Below, piece by piece: positions 1 to 7,126 of a DNA stretch of 64,000 nucleotides. Below the pieces are notes generated by a model that made no database searches, had not been told where the DNA came from, and was given only the letters and a program-made list of their open reading frames with translations. The stretch comes from an uncultured bacterium (GTDB lineage Bacteria; Pseudomonadota; Alphaproteobacteria; Rhodospirillales; Rhodospirillaceae). Made by a program: the position numbers and the translations under genes. The first letter of the stretch is position 1. Each line of letters starts with the position of its first letter. The stretch is from assembly GCA_903888485.1 (NCBI GenBank), contig CAISTS010000032.1, positions 1 to 64,000 of the forward strand. The letters run 5' to 3'.

Positions 1-277
1 AAACCTCCACGACATACATCCCTTCGGCTTCCCTTCGTCCCGAGGACAAAGGAATGCCTTACCACTGGCTGGATTTTACTCCGCCGCAGCCGCAAATCGC
101 CGCCGCTCCAGTGGAAGACTTTGTCACCGCCGCCTCCAATCGATTCTCAACTTGCCGGAAAGCCGGACCGGGAGATGGTGTTAGATTGCGCGGGGGAGGC
201 CGCATGCGAGGCATGGTCCGGCGTCGGTACATGGGGGGGGACACGCCTGGCAACGCGATGCGCGGCATCATGTTCGC
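1..277. other. Left edge, no assignable gene
   Basis: These bases precede the receptor remnant. Short open frames exist on both strands but none gives a recognisable domain. They may be further decayed receptor sequence, since the barrel frame continues upstream of 278 for a short distance without a usable start. I see no promoter or repeat that can be supported. Confidence 0.4.
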
Positions 278-975
278 GTGCGTGCTGGAGAGCAGTTCCA
301 GGACGCGAATGGTGCACTCGCGCCGGTAGCGCTATTCGACGCCGACGCCAAGGTCAGCGAAACGCGCCTCGAGTCCTTCACCCGCTACTCGTGGCAGTTC
401 TCGCGCGCGCCGTATCTCGAAGGGTCCATCGACACCGCATATTCAAAGCTCAGGCAGCGCGGCAATGACGTCAGCACCGACCGCAGTTTCTTCTACCCCA
501 AGCCGCGTCTCGATCTGCGCTACCAGATCGAGACGCGCGGCAAACTGAATGCGCGTATTTTCCGCACTGTCAGTCAGCTCGACTTCGCCAACTTTGTCTC
601 GAGCATAAGTTCGAGCGACGTGCGTTTCGGCGTCATTCAGGCAGGCAACCCCAATCTCGTGCCGGAGAAGACCTGGACCTTCGCGAAGCTACGGGCCAGC
701 AGCGGCTTGGCGGCGACCAAGGTACGGTCTCCGTGCGCGCCTATTACAACGACATCACCGACACCATCGACAAGATTGTTATCGCGCCCGATGTGGCGGG
801 CGCCGGCAACATTGGTCACGGCAAGTCCTATGGCGCCGAACCGAAAGTAGGATTGCGCTTGGGCTGGCTCGGCCTTCCGGGCGCGACCATCGACGCGAGC
901 GGTACGCGCCAGCACGCTTCCGTGCGCGACACCTTCGACACAACGGTGAAGTTCATCGTCAAAGGGACTTTCTAA
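278..975 (+). pseudogene. TonB-dependent receptor remnant (frameshifted, internally deleted)
   Basis: This is the C-terminal beta-barrel part of an outer-membrane TonB-dependent receptor. It carries barrel-like text such as RSFFYPKPRLDLRY and the familiar NPNLVPEKTW segment. The reading frame breaks at about 683-684, where two extra bases (gc) separate WTF from EATGQQRLGGDQG; after the break the other frame runs VRAYYNDITDTIDK to the stop at 973-975. The end is abrupt: QHASVRDTFDTT passes straight into VKFIVKGTF, so the last strands of the barrel look deleted, though a final Phe typical of the family remains. No convincing plug or signal sequence was found in bases 1-277. A sequencing error could explain the frameshift but not the missing barrel segment. 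Confidence 0.75.
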
Positions 976-1083
976 CACGCATCTGAAACACTATGCGCAA
1001 TTGCAAAGGCGCGGGGCGTTGTATTGCCAGCGTAAATCCCGTCTAATACGTCCTCGCGCCGCAACGACGAGTGCACCCAACAC

Positions 1084-2475
1084 ATGGCCCGATGGCATGC
1101 TCTTTGGCTGAAGCCCGACCTCACGCCCGAGATCGAGCGCGAGGTCAATATCGAGCGCCTCATGACCATGGCGCGCCACCAACCCGTCGCGGCGCCGGCC
1201 CACGCCATCAATTCGATCATTCTCGCGGTGGCCGCGTGGCCGTTCGTGACGCAGCGCTGGCTGCTGCTCGCCATCGTTGCGCTGTTCCAGTTGGCCGGCG
1301 TTTGGCAGCTCCGCGCTTGGTGGAAGCACCGCAAAGTCGCGCGCCCTTCGAATGTCAGCGACCGCACCATCACGCGCGCGACAATGTGGTCGGTCTACTT
1401 CGGCGGGGTCTGGGGCGTGCTGAGCGCGCTTCTGCTCCTGTCCGCCCCATCGCGCGACGTCGATCTTCTGATTTTCACCATCATCGCCGGCATTTCTGCC
1501 GGCGGCGTCATGATGCTGTACCCCGTGCCCGCGGGCATGCTGTTGTTCCTGATCGCCTCGCTCACGCCGCCCTGGTTTGTGGTGGCGTTCATCGCCGATT
1601 TCGATTTCTCAGGCGCGCTGCTCATATATACGTTCGTCTACATCGCCTTCCTGCTGGTCACGGGACGTTACAGCTACCAGAACTTCGTCGAAGGGGTGCG
1701 GCTGCGCATGCTGAACGCCGAGCTCGCCTACAAAGCGGAGGCCGCCAACCGCGACAAGTCGCGTTTCCTTGCCAATATGAGCCACGAGCTGCGCACGCCG
1801 CTGAACGCCATCATCGGCTTTGCCGAGGTCATCCATAACCAGTTCAAGGGTCCGGTCGGTAATCCGCAGTACGTCGATTTCGCGCGCTCGATCCATGAGA
1901 GCGGGCGTCACCTCGTCGGCATCATCAACGACATCCTCGATCTTTCGAAAGTAGAAGCCGGCAAGGTCGATCTTGAGGTTGCGCCGATCGATATCCAAAA
2001 TCTCTTCGCTAAGGCCACGGCGCTAATGGGGCATTCGATCACCAAGGCGCAGCTCGGCCTCGACGTGGTTGTCGAGCCCACCTTGCCGCCGGCGCTGGTC
2101 GATGCCGGCAAACTCGGCCAAGTTCTGTTGAACCTGATCTCTAACGCGGTCAAGTTCACGCCCGCCGGCGGTCGTTTGCGCCTCGAAGGCAAACGCGCCC
2201 CTGATGGGGGCATCGACATCCTTGTCGCCGACACCGGCATCGGCATCGCCGACGACGAGCTCACCGAAGTGCTGAAGCCCTTCGTGCAGAGCCGCGATAC
2301 CGAGCGCAGCCGCGTGCAAGGCACCGGCCTCGGCCTGCCGCTGGCCGATGAGCTGGTCAAGTTGCATGGCGGCACCATGACCCTCGCCAGCATCCGCGGC
2401 GTCGGCACCACGGTGACGGTGCATTTACCCAATTCATGTGTGATGCAGCGTCCCGCGCTGAAGGCCTTCGGCTGA
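1084..2475 (+). CDS. Membrane sensor histidine kinase
   Basis: This is a 463-residue two-component sensor kinase in the inner membrane. About six hydrophobic segments lie between residues 35 and 195, with no sizeable periplasmic loop, so it probably senses something in or near the membrane. The dimerisation/phosphoacceptor domain follows (FLANMSHELRTPLNAIIGF), with His234 as the phosphorylation site. The HATPase domain has an N box (NLISNAVKFTP), a G1 box (DTGIGI) and a G2 box (GTGLGLPL). No HAMP, PAS or receiver domain is visible, and no response regulator is adjacent, so it is an orphan kinase. The SHELRTPLNAI style is common in alphaproteobacterial cell-cycle and stress kinases. Its signal is unknown. 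Confidence 0.9.
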   Translation: MARWHALWLKPDLTPEIEREVNIERLMTMARHQPVAAPAHAINSIILAVAAWPFVTQRWLLLAIVALFQLAGVWQLRAWWKHRKVARPSNVSDRTITRATMWSVYFGGVWGVLSALLLLSAPSRDVDLLIFTIIAGISAGGVMMLYPVPAGMLLFLIASLTPPWFVVAFIADFDFSGALLIYTFVYIAFLLVTGRYSYQNFVEGVRLRMLNAELAYKAEAANRDKSRFLANMSHELRTPLNAIIGFAEVIHNQFKGPVGNPQYVDFARSIHESGRHLVGIINDILDLSKVEAGKVDLEVAPIDIQNLFAKATALMGHSITKAQLGLDVVVEPTLPPALVDAGKLGQVLLNLISNAVKFTPAGGRLRLEGKRAPDGGIDILVADTGIGIADDELTEVLKPFVQSRDTERSRVQGTGLGLPLADELVKLHGGTMTLASIRGVGTTVTVHLPNSCVMQRPALKAFG

Positions 2476-2544
2476 AGTTGTGCGCCTCGCTTGAATCCGG
2501 TTTAATGCGCGGCTTCCGGCCCCTCACCTAGGCGCTTCCAAAAC

Positions 2545-4347
2545 ATGTGCGGCATTGCAGGCATCCTTCAGTTCCGGCCCGATGCAGGGCCGGCCGATGC
2601 CCTGAGCGTCGTCGGGCGGATGAACGATAGCCAGCGCCACCGCGGACCCGATGCGGATGGCCTGTGGTCCAGCACAAGCGGGCTCTGTCACCTTGGGCAT
2701 CGCCGCCTCAGCGTCATCGACCTGTCGACGGCGGCCAACCAGCCGATGCTGGGCGGTGGCGGGCGCTACGCCTTGGTCTTCAACGGCGAGGTCTACAATT
2801 TCAAGGACCTGCGGGCGCGGCTGGAAGCGCGCGGCAAACGGTTCCAGACGCATTCAGATACTGAGGTCCTGCTGGAAGGCTTCATCGCCGAGGGTCCGGC
2901 GATCTTCAAAAGTATCGACGGCATGTTCGCGGTCGCTATCTACGACAGCCAAACCGGCACGCTGACCCTCGCGCGCGATGGCGCCGGCGAGAAGCCGCTG
3001 TATTTCTATCGCGGTGATGGTTTCTTTGCCTTCGCGTCGGAGCTGCGCCCGCTCCTCGGCATCCCGGGCCAGGGCTTCCGCATGTCGGAAGCCGGCCTCG
3101 CGCTTTACATGGCGCTGCGTTACGTCCCGCCGCCGCATTCGATCGTCAAAAACGTACATAAGGTGGCGCCGGGAACGGTCATGCAGGTGTCCCGCGACGG
3201 CACGCTCACTGCGGGCCGCTTCTTCTCGTTCTCCGCCGAGCCGTTCGCCCCGGACCCGAGTCAGAGCCCCGAGGCTTACGCCGCGGCGGTCGAAGACGCG
3301 CTTGCGGCATCGCTCGAGGCGCGGCTCAACAGCGATGTGCCGCTCGGCGCATTTCTCTCGGCGGGCGTCGACTCCGCCCTCGCCTGCGCGATACTGACCA
3401 AGCGTCTGAAGCAGCCCCTGAAGACCTTCACGGTCGGTTTCGAAGGTGATCCCGGCAGCGAGCACATCGCCGCCGCCGACATCGCGCGTACCCTGGGCAC
3501 CGAACACCGCGAGTTCATCTTCGGGCCCGCCGCTTTCGAGCAGATCTGCGGCAGCATCGGCACGCTGCTCGACGAGCCCAACGGCGACCGCAGTTGCGTG
3601 CCGACCTATCTGCTCTCGCAGTTCGCGCGCGAGCATGTGACCGTCGCGATCTCGGGCGACGGCGGCGACGAACTGTTCGCCGGCTATTCGCGCTATCTCG
3701 GTTTCGCCAACCTCGCCGGCAAACAAACCTGGCCCGACGCGGCGTCCGTGGTGCGCGCCTATTTCCAGCAGGCTTTGGGTGTGTTCCCCTGGCAGGCGAT
3801 TCCGGAAGTCGCGCGCCACGAAGCAGGAGCCGTTCTCACCTTCACCGACTCCTTTGCGCCGATCTTCGCCGCGCCGGGACGCTCGCTGCTCGATGCCCAG
3901 CGTATCCTCGACTTCGAGACCTACATGCCGGGCGCGGTGCTGGCCAAGGTCGACCGCATGAGCATGCGCCACGCGCTCGAAGTGCGCACGCCCTACCTCA
4001 CAGCGTCGCTTTATGACCTCAGCCGCAAGGCCAGCCTGCCGATGCTGCTGGGGCCTGAGGGTCAGAAAGCGACGCTGCGGCGGCTCCTGGCCAAGCACTT
4101 GCCGATGAACCACGTCACCGCCCCCAAGAAAGGCTTCGGCATGCCGCCTTCGGTGTTCCTCAACAACAAGGACCGCGTCATCGCCGAACTGGGCAAGGCG
4201 CACGGCATTCTGTCGCAGACGGCTTTCTTCAAGGAACGGCCCGGCACGGCCGAAGCTTTGGCGAAGTGGGCGCCCAACAACACCAACTCGATCTGGGCGA
4301 CGATAGCCCTGGCGAAATGGGTTGAGTCGGTCGGCGCCTGGCTCTAG
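2545..4347 (+). CDS. asnB: Asparagine synthase (glutamine-hydrolysing)
   Basis: A 600-residue class B asparagine synthetase or close paralogue. It begins MCGIAGIL, which exposes Cys2 as the glutaminase nucleophile after Met removal. The N-terminal amidotransferase half includes RHRGPDADG and FNGEVYNF. The C-terminal synthetase half has a pyrophosphate loop at residues 272-277 reading SAGVDS, where SGGxDS is usual, and a later SGDGGDELFAGY segment. The known reaction uses ATP and glutamine to amidate aspartate. Family members also sit in polysaccharide clusters where they amidate other substrates; a GT61 glycosyltransferase lies two genes downstream but on the other strand, so I favour the ordinary asparagine role. 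The gene stands alone, with a 25-base gap to the pirin gene. Confidence 0.92.
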   Translation: MCGIAGILQFRPDAGPADALSVVGRMNDSQRHRGPDADGLWSSTSGLCHLGHRRLSVIDLSTAANQPMLGGGGRYALVFNGEVYNFKDLRARLEARGKRFQTHSDTEVLLEGFIAEGPAIFKSIDGMFAVAIYDSQTGTLTLARDGAGEKPLYFYRGDGFFAFASELRPLLGIPGQGFRMSEAGLALYMALRYVPPPHSIVKNVHKVAPGTVMQVSRDGTLTAGRFFSFSAEPFAPDPSQSPEAYAAAVEDALAASLEARLNSDVPLGAFLSAGVDSALACAILTKRLKQPLKTFTVGFEGDPGSEHIAAADIARTLGTEHREFIFGPAAFEQICGSIGTLLDEPNGDRSCVPTYLLSQFAREHVTVAISGDGGDELFAGYSRYLGFANLAGKQTWPDAASVVRAYFQQALGVFPWQAIPEVARHEAGAVLTFTDSFAPIFAAPGRSLLDAQRILDFETYMPGAVLAKVDRMSMRHALEVRTPYLTASLYDLSRKASLPMLLGPEGQKATLRRLLAKHLPMNHVTAPKKGFGMPPSVFLNNKDRVIAELGKAHGILSQTAFFKERPGTAEALAKWAPNNTNSIWATIALAKWVESVGAWL

Positions 4348-4372
4348 CGTCTACGTCTTCATGTGAGGGGCG

Positions 4373-5263
4373 ATGACCGCGATTGAACAGATCATTGCGC
4401 CGCGGCGCCGCGACCTCGGCGGCTTCGAGGTCAGCCGCGTACTGCCGTTCATGAACCGCCGCAGCGTCGGGCCCTTTGTGTTCTTCGATCATATGGGTCC
4501 AGTCGACTTCGCGCCCGGCAAAGGCATCGACGTGCGGCCTCATCCGCATATCGGCTTGGCCACGGTCACGTTTCTCTTTGACGGCGCCTTCATGCACCGC
4601 GACAGCCTGGGCACGGTGCAAAAGATCGTGCCCGGCGACGTCAATTGGATGACCGCTGGCCGGGCCATCGTGCATTCCGAGCGTTCGCCCGACGACCTGC
4701 GCGCCACCGGACACAAAGTGCACGGCATCCAGTCCTGGGTGGCATTGCCCAAAGATAGGGAAGAGATCGCGCCCAGCTTTGCGCATCATCCGGCGGCCAG
4801 CCTGCCACGCATCGAACGCGGTGGTGCCGCGCTGCGGGTTATCGCCGGCAGCGCCTTCGGCGTCATCTCGCCTGTGCAAGTGCTCACCGACACGCTCTAT
4901 GTCGCCGCCGATCTTGAGGCGGGCGGCACCGTGACGCTGGAGCCGACCCACGCGGAGCGGGCCATCTACGCCGTGGATGCGCCTCTGCGTATCGACGACA
5001 ACGACCTACCCGCCATGCAGATGGCAGTGATTACACCCGGCGCGACCGTGACCATCTCCGCGCGCGACAAAGCGCGCTGCATGATCCTGGGCGGCGCACC
5101 GCTCGATGCGCCGCGGCTGATGTGGTGGAACTTCGTGGCGAGCTCCGAGGACCTGATGGACCGCGCCAAGGCCGAGTGGCGCGCCGGGCCCGGTGAACAA
5201 TGGCAAGGGACTTTCGGTTTGCCGCCGGGCGAGCGCGAATTTATTCCGCTGCCGGAGTCATAA
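4373..5263 (+). CDS. Pirin family bicupin protein
   Basis: A 296-residue pirin-like cytoplasmic protein. The N-terminal cupin holds the metal-site text RPHPHIGLATVTFLFDG and, further on, AIVHSERS, which supply the His/His/His/Glu ligand set of pirins. The C-terminal cupin is more divergent. Family members bind iron and some have quercetinase-like activity or regulate metabolic enzymes; the sequence does not tell which applies here. It lies 25 bases after asnB on the same strand and may be co-transcribed. Its stop codon overlaps the stop of the convergent GT61 gene by 6 bases. Confidence 0.9.
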   Translation: MTAIEQIIAPRRRDLGGFEVSRVLPFMNRRSVGPFVFFDHMGPVDFAPGKGIDVRPHPHIGLATVTFLFDGAFMHRDSLGTVQKIVPGDVNWMTAGRAIVHSERSPDDLRATGHKVHGIQSWVALPKDREEIAPSFAHHPAASLPRIERGGAALRVIAGSAFGVISPVQVLTDTLYVAADLEAGGTVTLEPTHAERAIYAVDAPLRIDDNDLPAMQMAVITPGATVTISARDKARCMILGGAPLDAPRLMWWNFVASSEDLMDRAKAEWRAGPGEQWQGTFGLPPGEREFIPLPES

Positions 5264-6385
5264 GGCGGCGGTAGCTGCCTTCACCGCGGCTTCGAGCGCA
5301 TCAAGGTCGGCGCTGAAATCGGCGAACAGGATGTCGTCGTTCCTATCGTTGGCCACCGCATCGGCCACGATGCAGGCAAAGTTGAGCCCCGCCGCGCCGG
5401 CGACCTCGTGATAGGTCCAGACCACGCGCTTGTCGTGGGTCAGCTCGATCAGCGCGCCGCCCGCCCCCATGAACACCGCGTTCGTAAGACCCGCACCGTG
5501 GGCGCCGACAACGATCTCGGCATCCGCGAACAACGCCACTTGATCGGCGAACGACAACGCGCCGGGATTCACCGCCGTAAAACCGTGGCCCTTGAGAAGC
5601 TGTTCCACCGCCGCTTCATTGAGTACGCGCCGGCGCGGCGCCGCACCGCGCGAGACATAGATGCGCTGCTTGCCGCGCGGTTTGCCCGCGACACCCATGG
5701 CGCTTCGCAAGTACTCCGCTTTCCAGGGGCTCATGCCGGTGTCGCGCTTGGGGAAAATAATCTTCCTGCAGAACAGCAGCGTGCCGTCGGTGGGCTGCAT
5801 CTCGGACGGCGCGAGGCCGGCCATGGACATAGCCGCACCCATGAACGGCAGAATCGCTTCGGCGGCCGGCGGATAGCCGCTGACGATGAGCTTGGCGGCG
5901 CGCAAGGCCGGCGCACGCGTGCGCCAATGCAGCTGACCCAGCGCGTCAGTGAGGAAATGGAAGTAGTTGTTGGATGAATAGCTGTTGGCGGCGAACACAA
6001 CGCCGTCCGCCGCCGTCCAGGGAATATGCGTGCCGGGAAGCTGACCTTTGAAATGGCCGAAGGTGTATTCGAGCGAGGCAGCGTCGAGATTGACCGCCGA
6101 CTGACGGATGAGCTGTCCGTTCGGCAACACGACGTAGCCGAAGGGTCCCATGAGGAAACAGCTCTCGGCGGCGCACAGCATTTGCGGATAACGCGGGACG
6201 GAACCGTGCGGAAACACCTTGGCGAACTGCGGCCGGTTCAGGAGCAGCGGCTTGGGTAGCACCAGCGGCGGCGCATCAACCTTCGCAAAAGTGAGTGGGC
6301 CATCGTGCAGGCCGAGTTCCGCCAAGGGCACCTCTTTGCCGCCGGCAGTAATGTCAAAAAGGTGAAGGACTTTTTCGGCGCACAT
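5258..6385 (-). CDS. Glycosyltransferase family 61 protein
   Basis: A 375-residue protein of the GT61 (DUF563) family. The diagnostic C-terminal stretch reads VVGAHGAGLTNAVFMGAG, followed by ALIELTHDK. The N-terminal part is poorly conserved, as is usual for the family, and there is no signal peptide or clear membrane segment, so it probably acts at the cytoplasmic face. Bacterial members are found in capsule, lipopolysaccharide and exopolysaccharide synthesis and transfer pentoses or hexoses. Nothing adjacent identifies the acceptor. Transcription converges on the pirin gene with a 6-base overlap of stop codons. Confidence 0.82.
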   Translation of the reverse strand: MCAEKVLHLFDITAGGKEVPLAELGLHDGPLTFAKVDAPPLVLPKPLLLNRPQFAKVFPHGSVPRYPQMLCAAESCFLMGPFGYVVLPNGQLIRQSAVNLDAASLEYTFGHFKGQLPGTHIPWTAADGVVFAANSYSSNNYFHFLTDALGQLHWRTRAPALRAAKLIVSGYPPAAEAILPFMGAAMSMAGLAPSEMQPTDGTLLFCRKIIFPKRDTGMSPWKAEYLRSAMGVAGKPRGKQRIYVSRGAAPRRRVLNEAAVEQLLKGHGFTAVNPGALSFADQVALFADAEIVVGAHGAGLTNAVFMGAGGALIELTHDKRVVWTYHEVAGAAGLNFACIVADAVANDRNDDILFADFSADLDALEAAVKAATAAL

Positions 6386-6755
6386 GCGAGAGAAATGTCT
6401 TCCTAACTAGAGATTGCGGTCAGGGTGACCGCGCTGAGGGGAAGTCACCAGATGTAGTATGTACCACCCTCGCGTAAAGCGCGAACTCCACAAGGCCCGA
6501 ATGAGCCGAAAACCACTGTCGTGCCGAGGGGCGGGAAATGCAAGAAAGCCTTGTGTACCTTGACTCTTTAGCGCTGGGTTGGCTTGATTTAGGGGCAATC
6601 GAGTTTTGGCCCTGACCTGCTAGTCAGCTCTCGAACCGCGGCGACCATCCACCGTGGCAGAGGCGCGCTCAAGGCGCCGGACAAACTACAGGTTGCCGGA
6701 CGCCGTGCGACGTGTGCGCGGTATTTCGCGCGCTTGCGCATCGACGGAGAGAAGA
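6386..6755. promoter_or_regulatory. Intergenic leader and promoter region of the cold-shock gene
   Basis: This gap of 370 bases lies between two divergent genes and has no convincing coding sequence. A TTGACT box at 6560-6565 is followed 17 bases later by a weak cttgat hexamer, which would give a 5-prime leader of roughly 160 bases before the cold-shock ATG at 6756. Long structured leaders are usual for cspA-type genes and control translation by temperature. The ribosome-binding site is ggagagaag just before the ATG. The assigned promoter is a guess; the region also has to hold the GT61 promoter on the minus strand. Confidence 0.4.
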
Positions 6756-6959
6756 ATGGCTTCAGGAACTGTGAAGTGGTTCAACAAGGTGAAGGGCTAC
6801 GGTTTCATTCAGCCCGGTGACGGCGGCAAAGACGTGTTCGTGCATATCACGGCCGTTGAGCGCGCCGGCATGGATACGCTGGTTGAAGGGCAGAAGGTCA
6901 GCTACGACATGGTCAGCGAACGCGGCAAGACCGCCGCGGCTAATCTGAAGGCCGGCTGA
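6756..6959 (+). CDS. CspA-family cold-shock protein
   Basis: A 67-residue single cold-shock domain. It begins MASGTVKWFNKVKGYGF, and both nucleic-acid-binding motifs are present: RNP1 as KGYGFIQP and RNP2 as DVFVHITAV. The protein is expected to act as an RNA chaperone that melts secondary structure and often as an antiterminator. The start is set by a purine-rich Shine-Dalgarno sequence 2-10 bases upstream; a longer in-frame start at 6654 would add 34 residues unlike the family. It stands alone between a long leader and a strong factor-independent terminator at 7023-7060. Which paralogue it is cannot be told. Confidence 0.95.
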   Translation: MASGTVKWFNKVKGYGFIQPGDGGKDVFVHITAVERAGMDTLVEGQKVSYDMVSERGKTAAANLKAG

Positions 6960-6971
6960 GTTAAGCCACCA

Positions 6972-7060
6972 GCCCCAAAAAAGGGGCGACAAGACCTCGC
7001 GGCATCTCGGGATGCCGCCTTGGCGGTGACGCCCCACAGGGCGCACCGCTTTTATTTTGC
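6972..7060 (+). terminator. Stacked hairpins ending in a factor-independent terminator
   Basis: Three hairpins follow the cold-shock stop codon. The first is gcccc-aaaaaa-ggggc (6972-6987). The second is gcggcatc-tcgg-gatgccgc (6999-7018). The third pairs gcggtg plus cgccc (7023-7034) with gggcg plus caccgc (7039-7049), an 11-pair stem with one bulged A, followed directly by cttttattttg. The third has the stem and U-tract of a classic terminator; the first two may stabilise the transcript end. Confidence 0.8.
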
Positions 7061-7126
7061 CCGTTTAGTTTCGCCCGAGGGCAAGGAGTGGAGCCGGCGC
7101 GGTCACCGGCCCCTCCTTCGCGAGCT

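Noticed and set aside
2854-4203. Long minus-strand frame opposite asnB
   Set aside because: It is antisense to a clear asparagine synthase and reads as charged low-complexity text typical of the reverse frame of GC-rich genes.
6407-6598. 63-codon minus-strand frame in the cold-shock leader
   Set aside because: No ribosome site, no helix or domain; it overlaps a likely promoter region.
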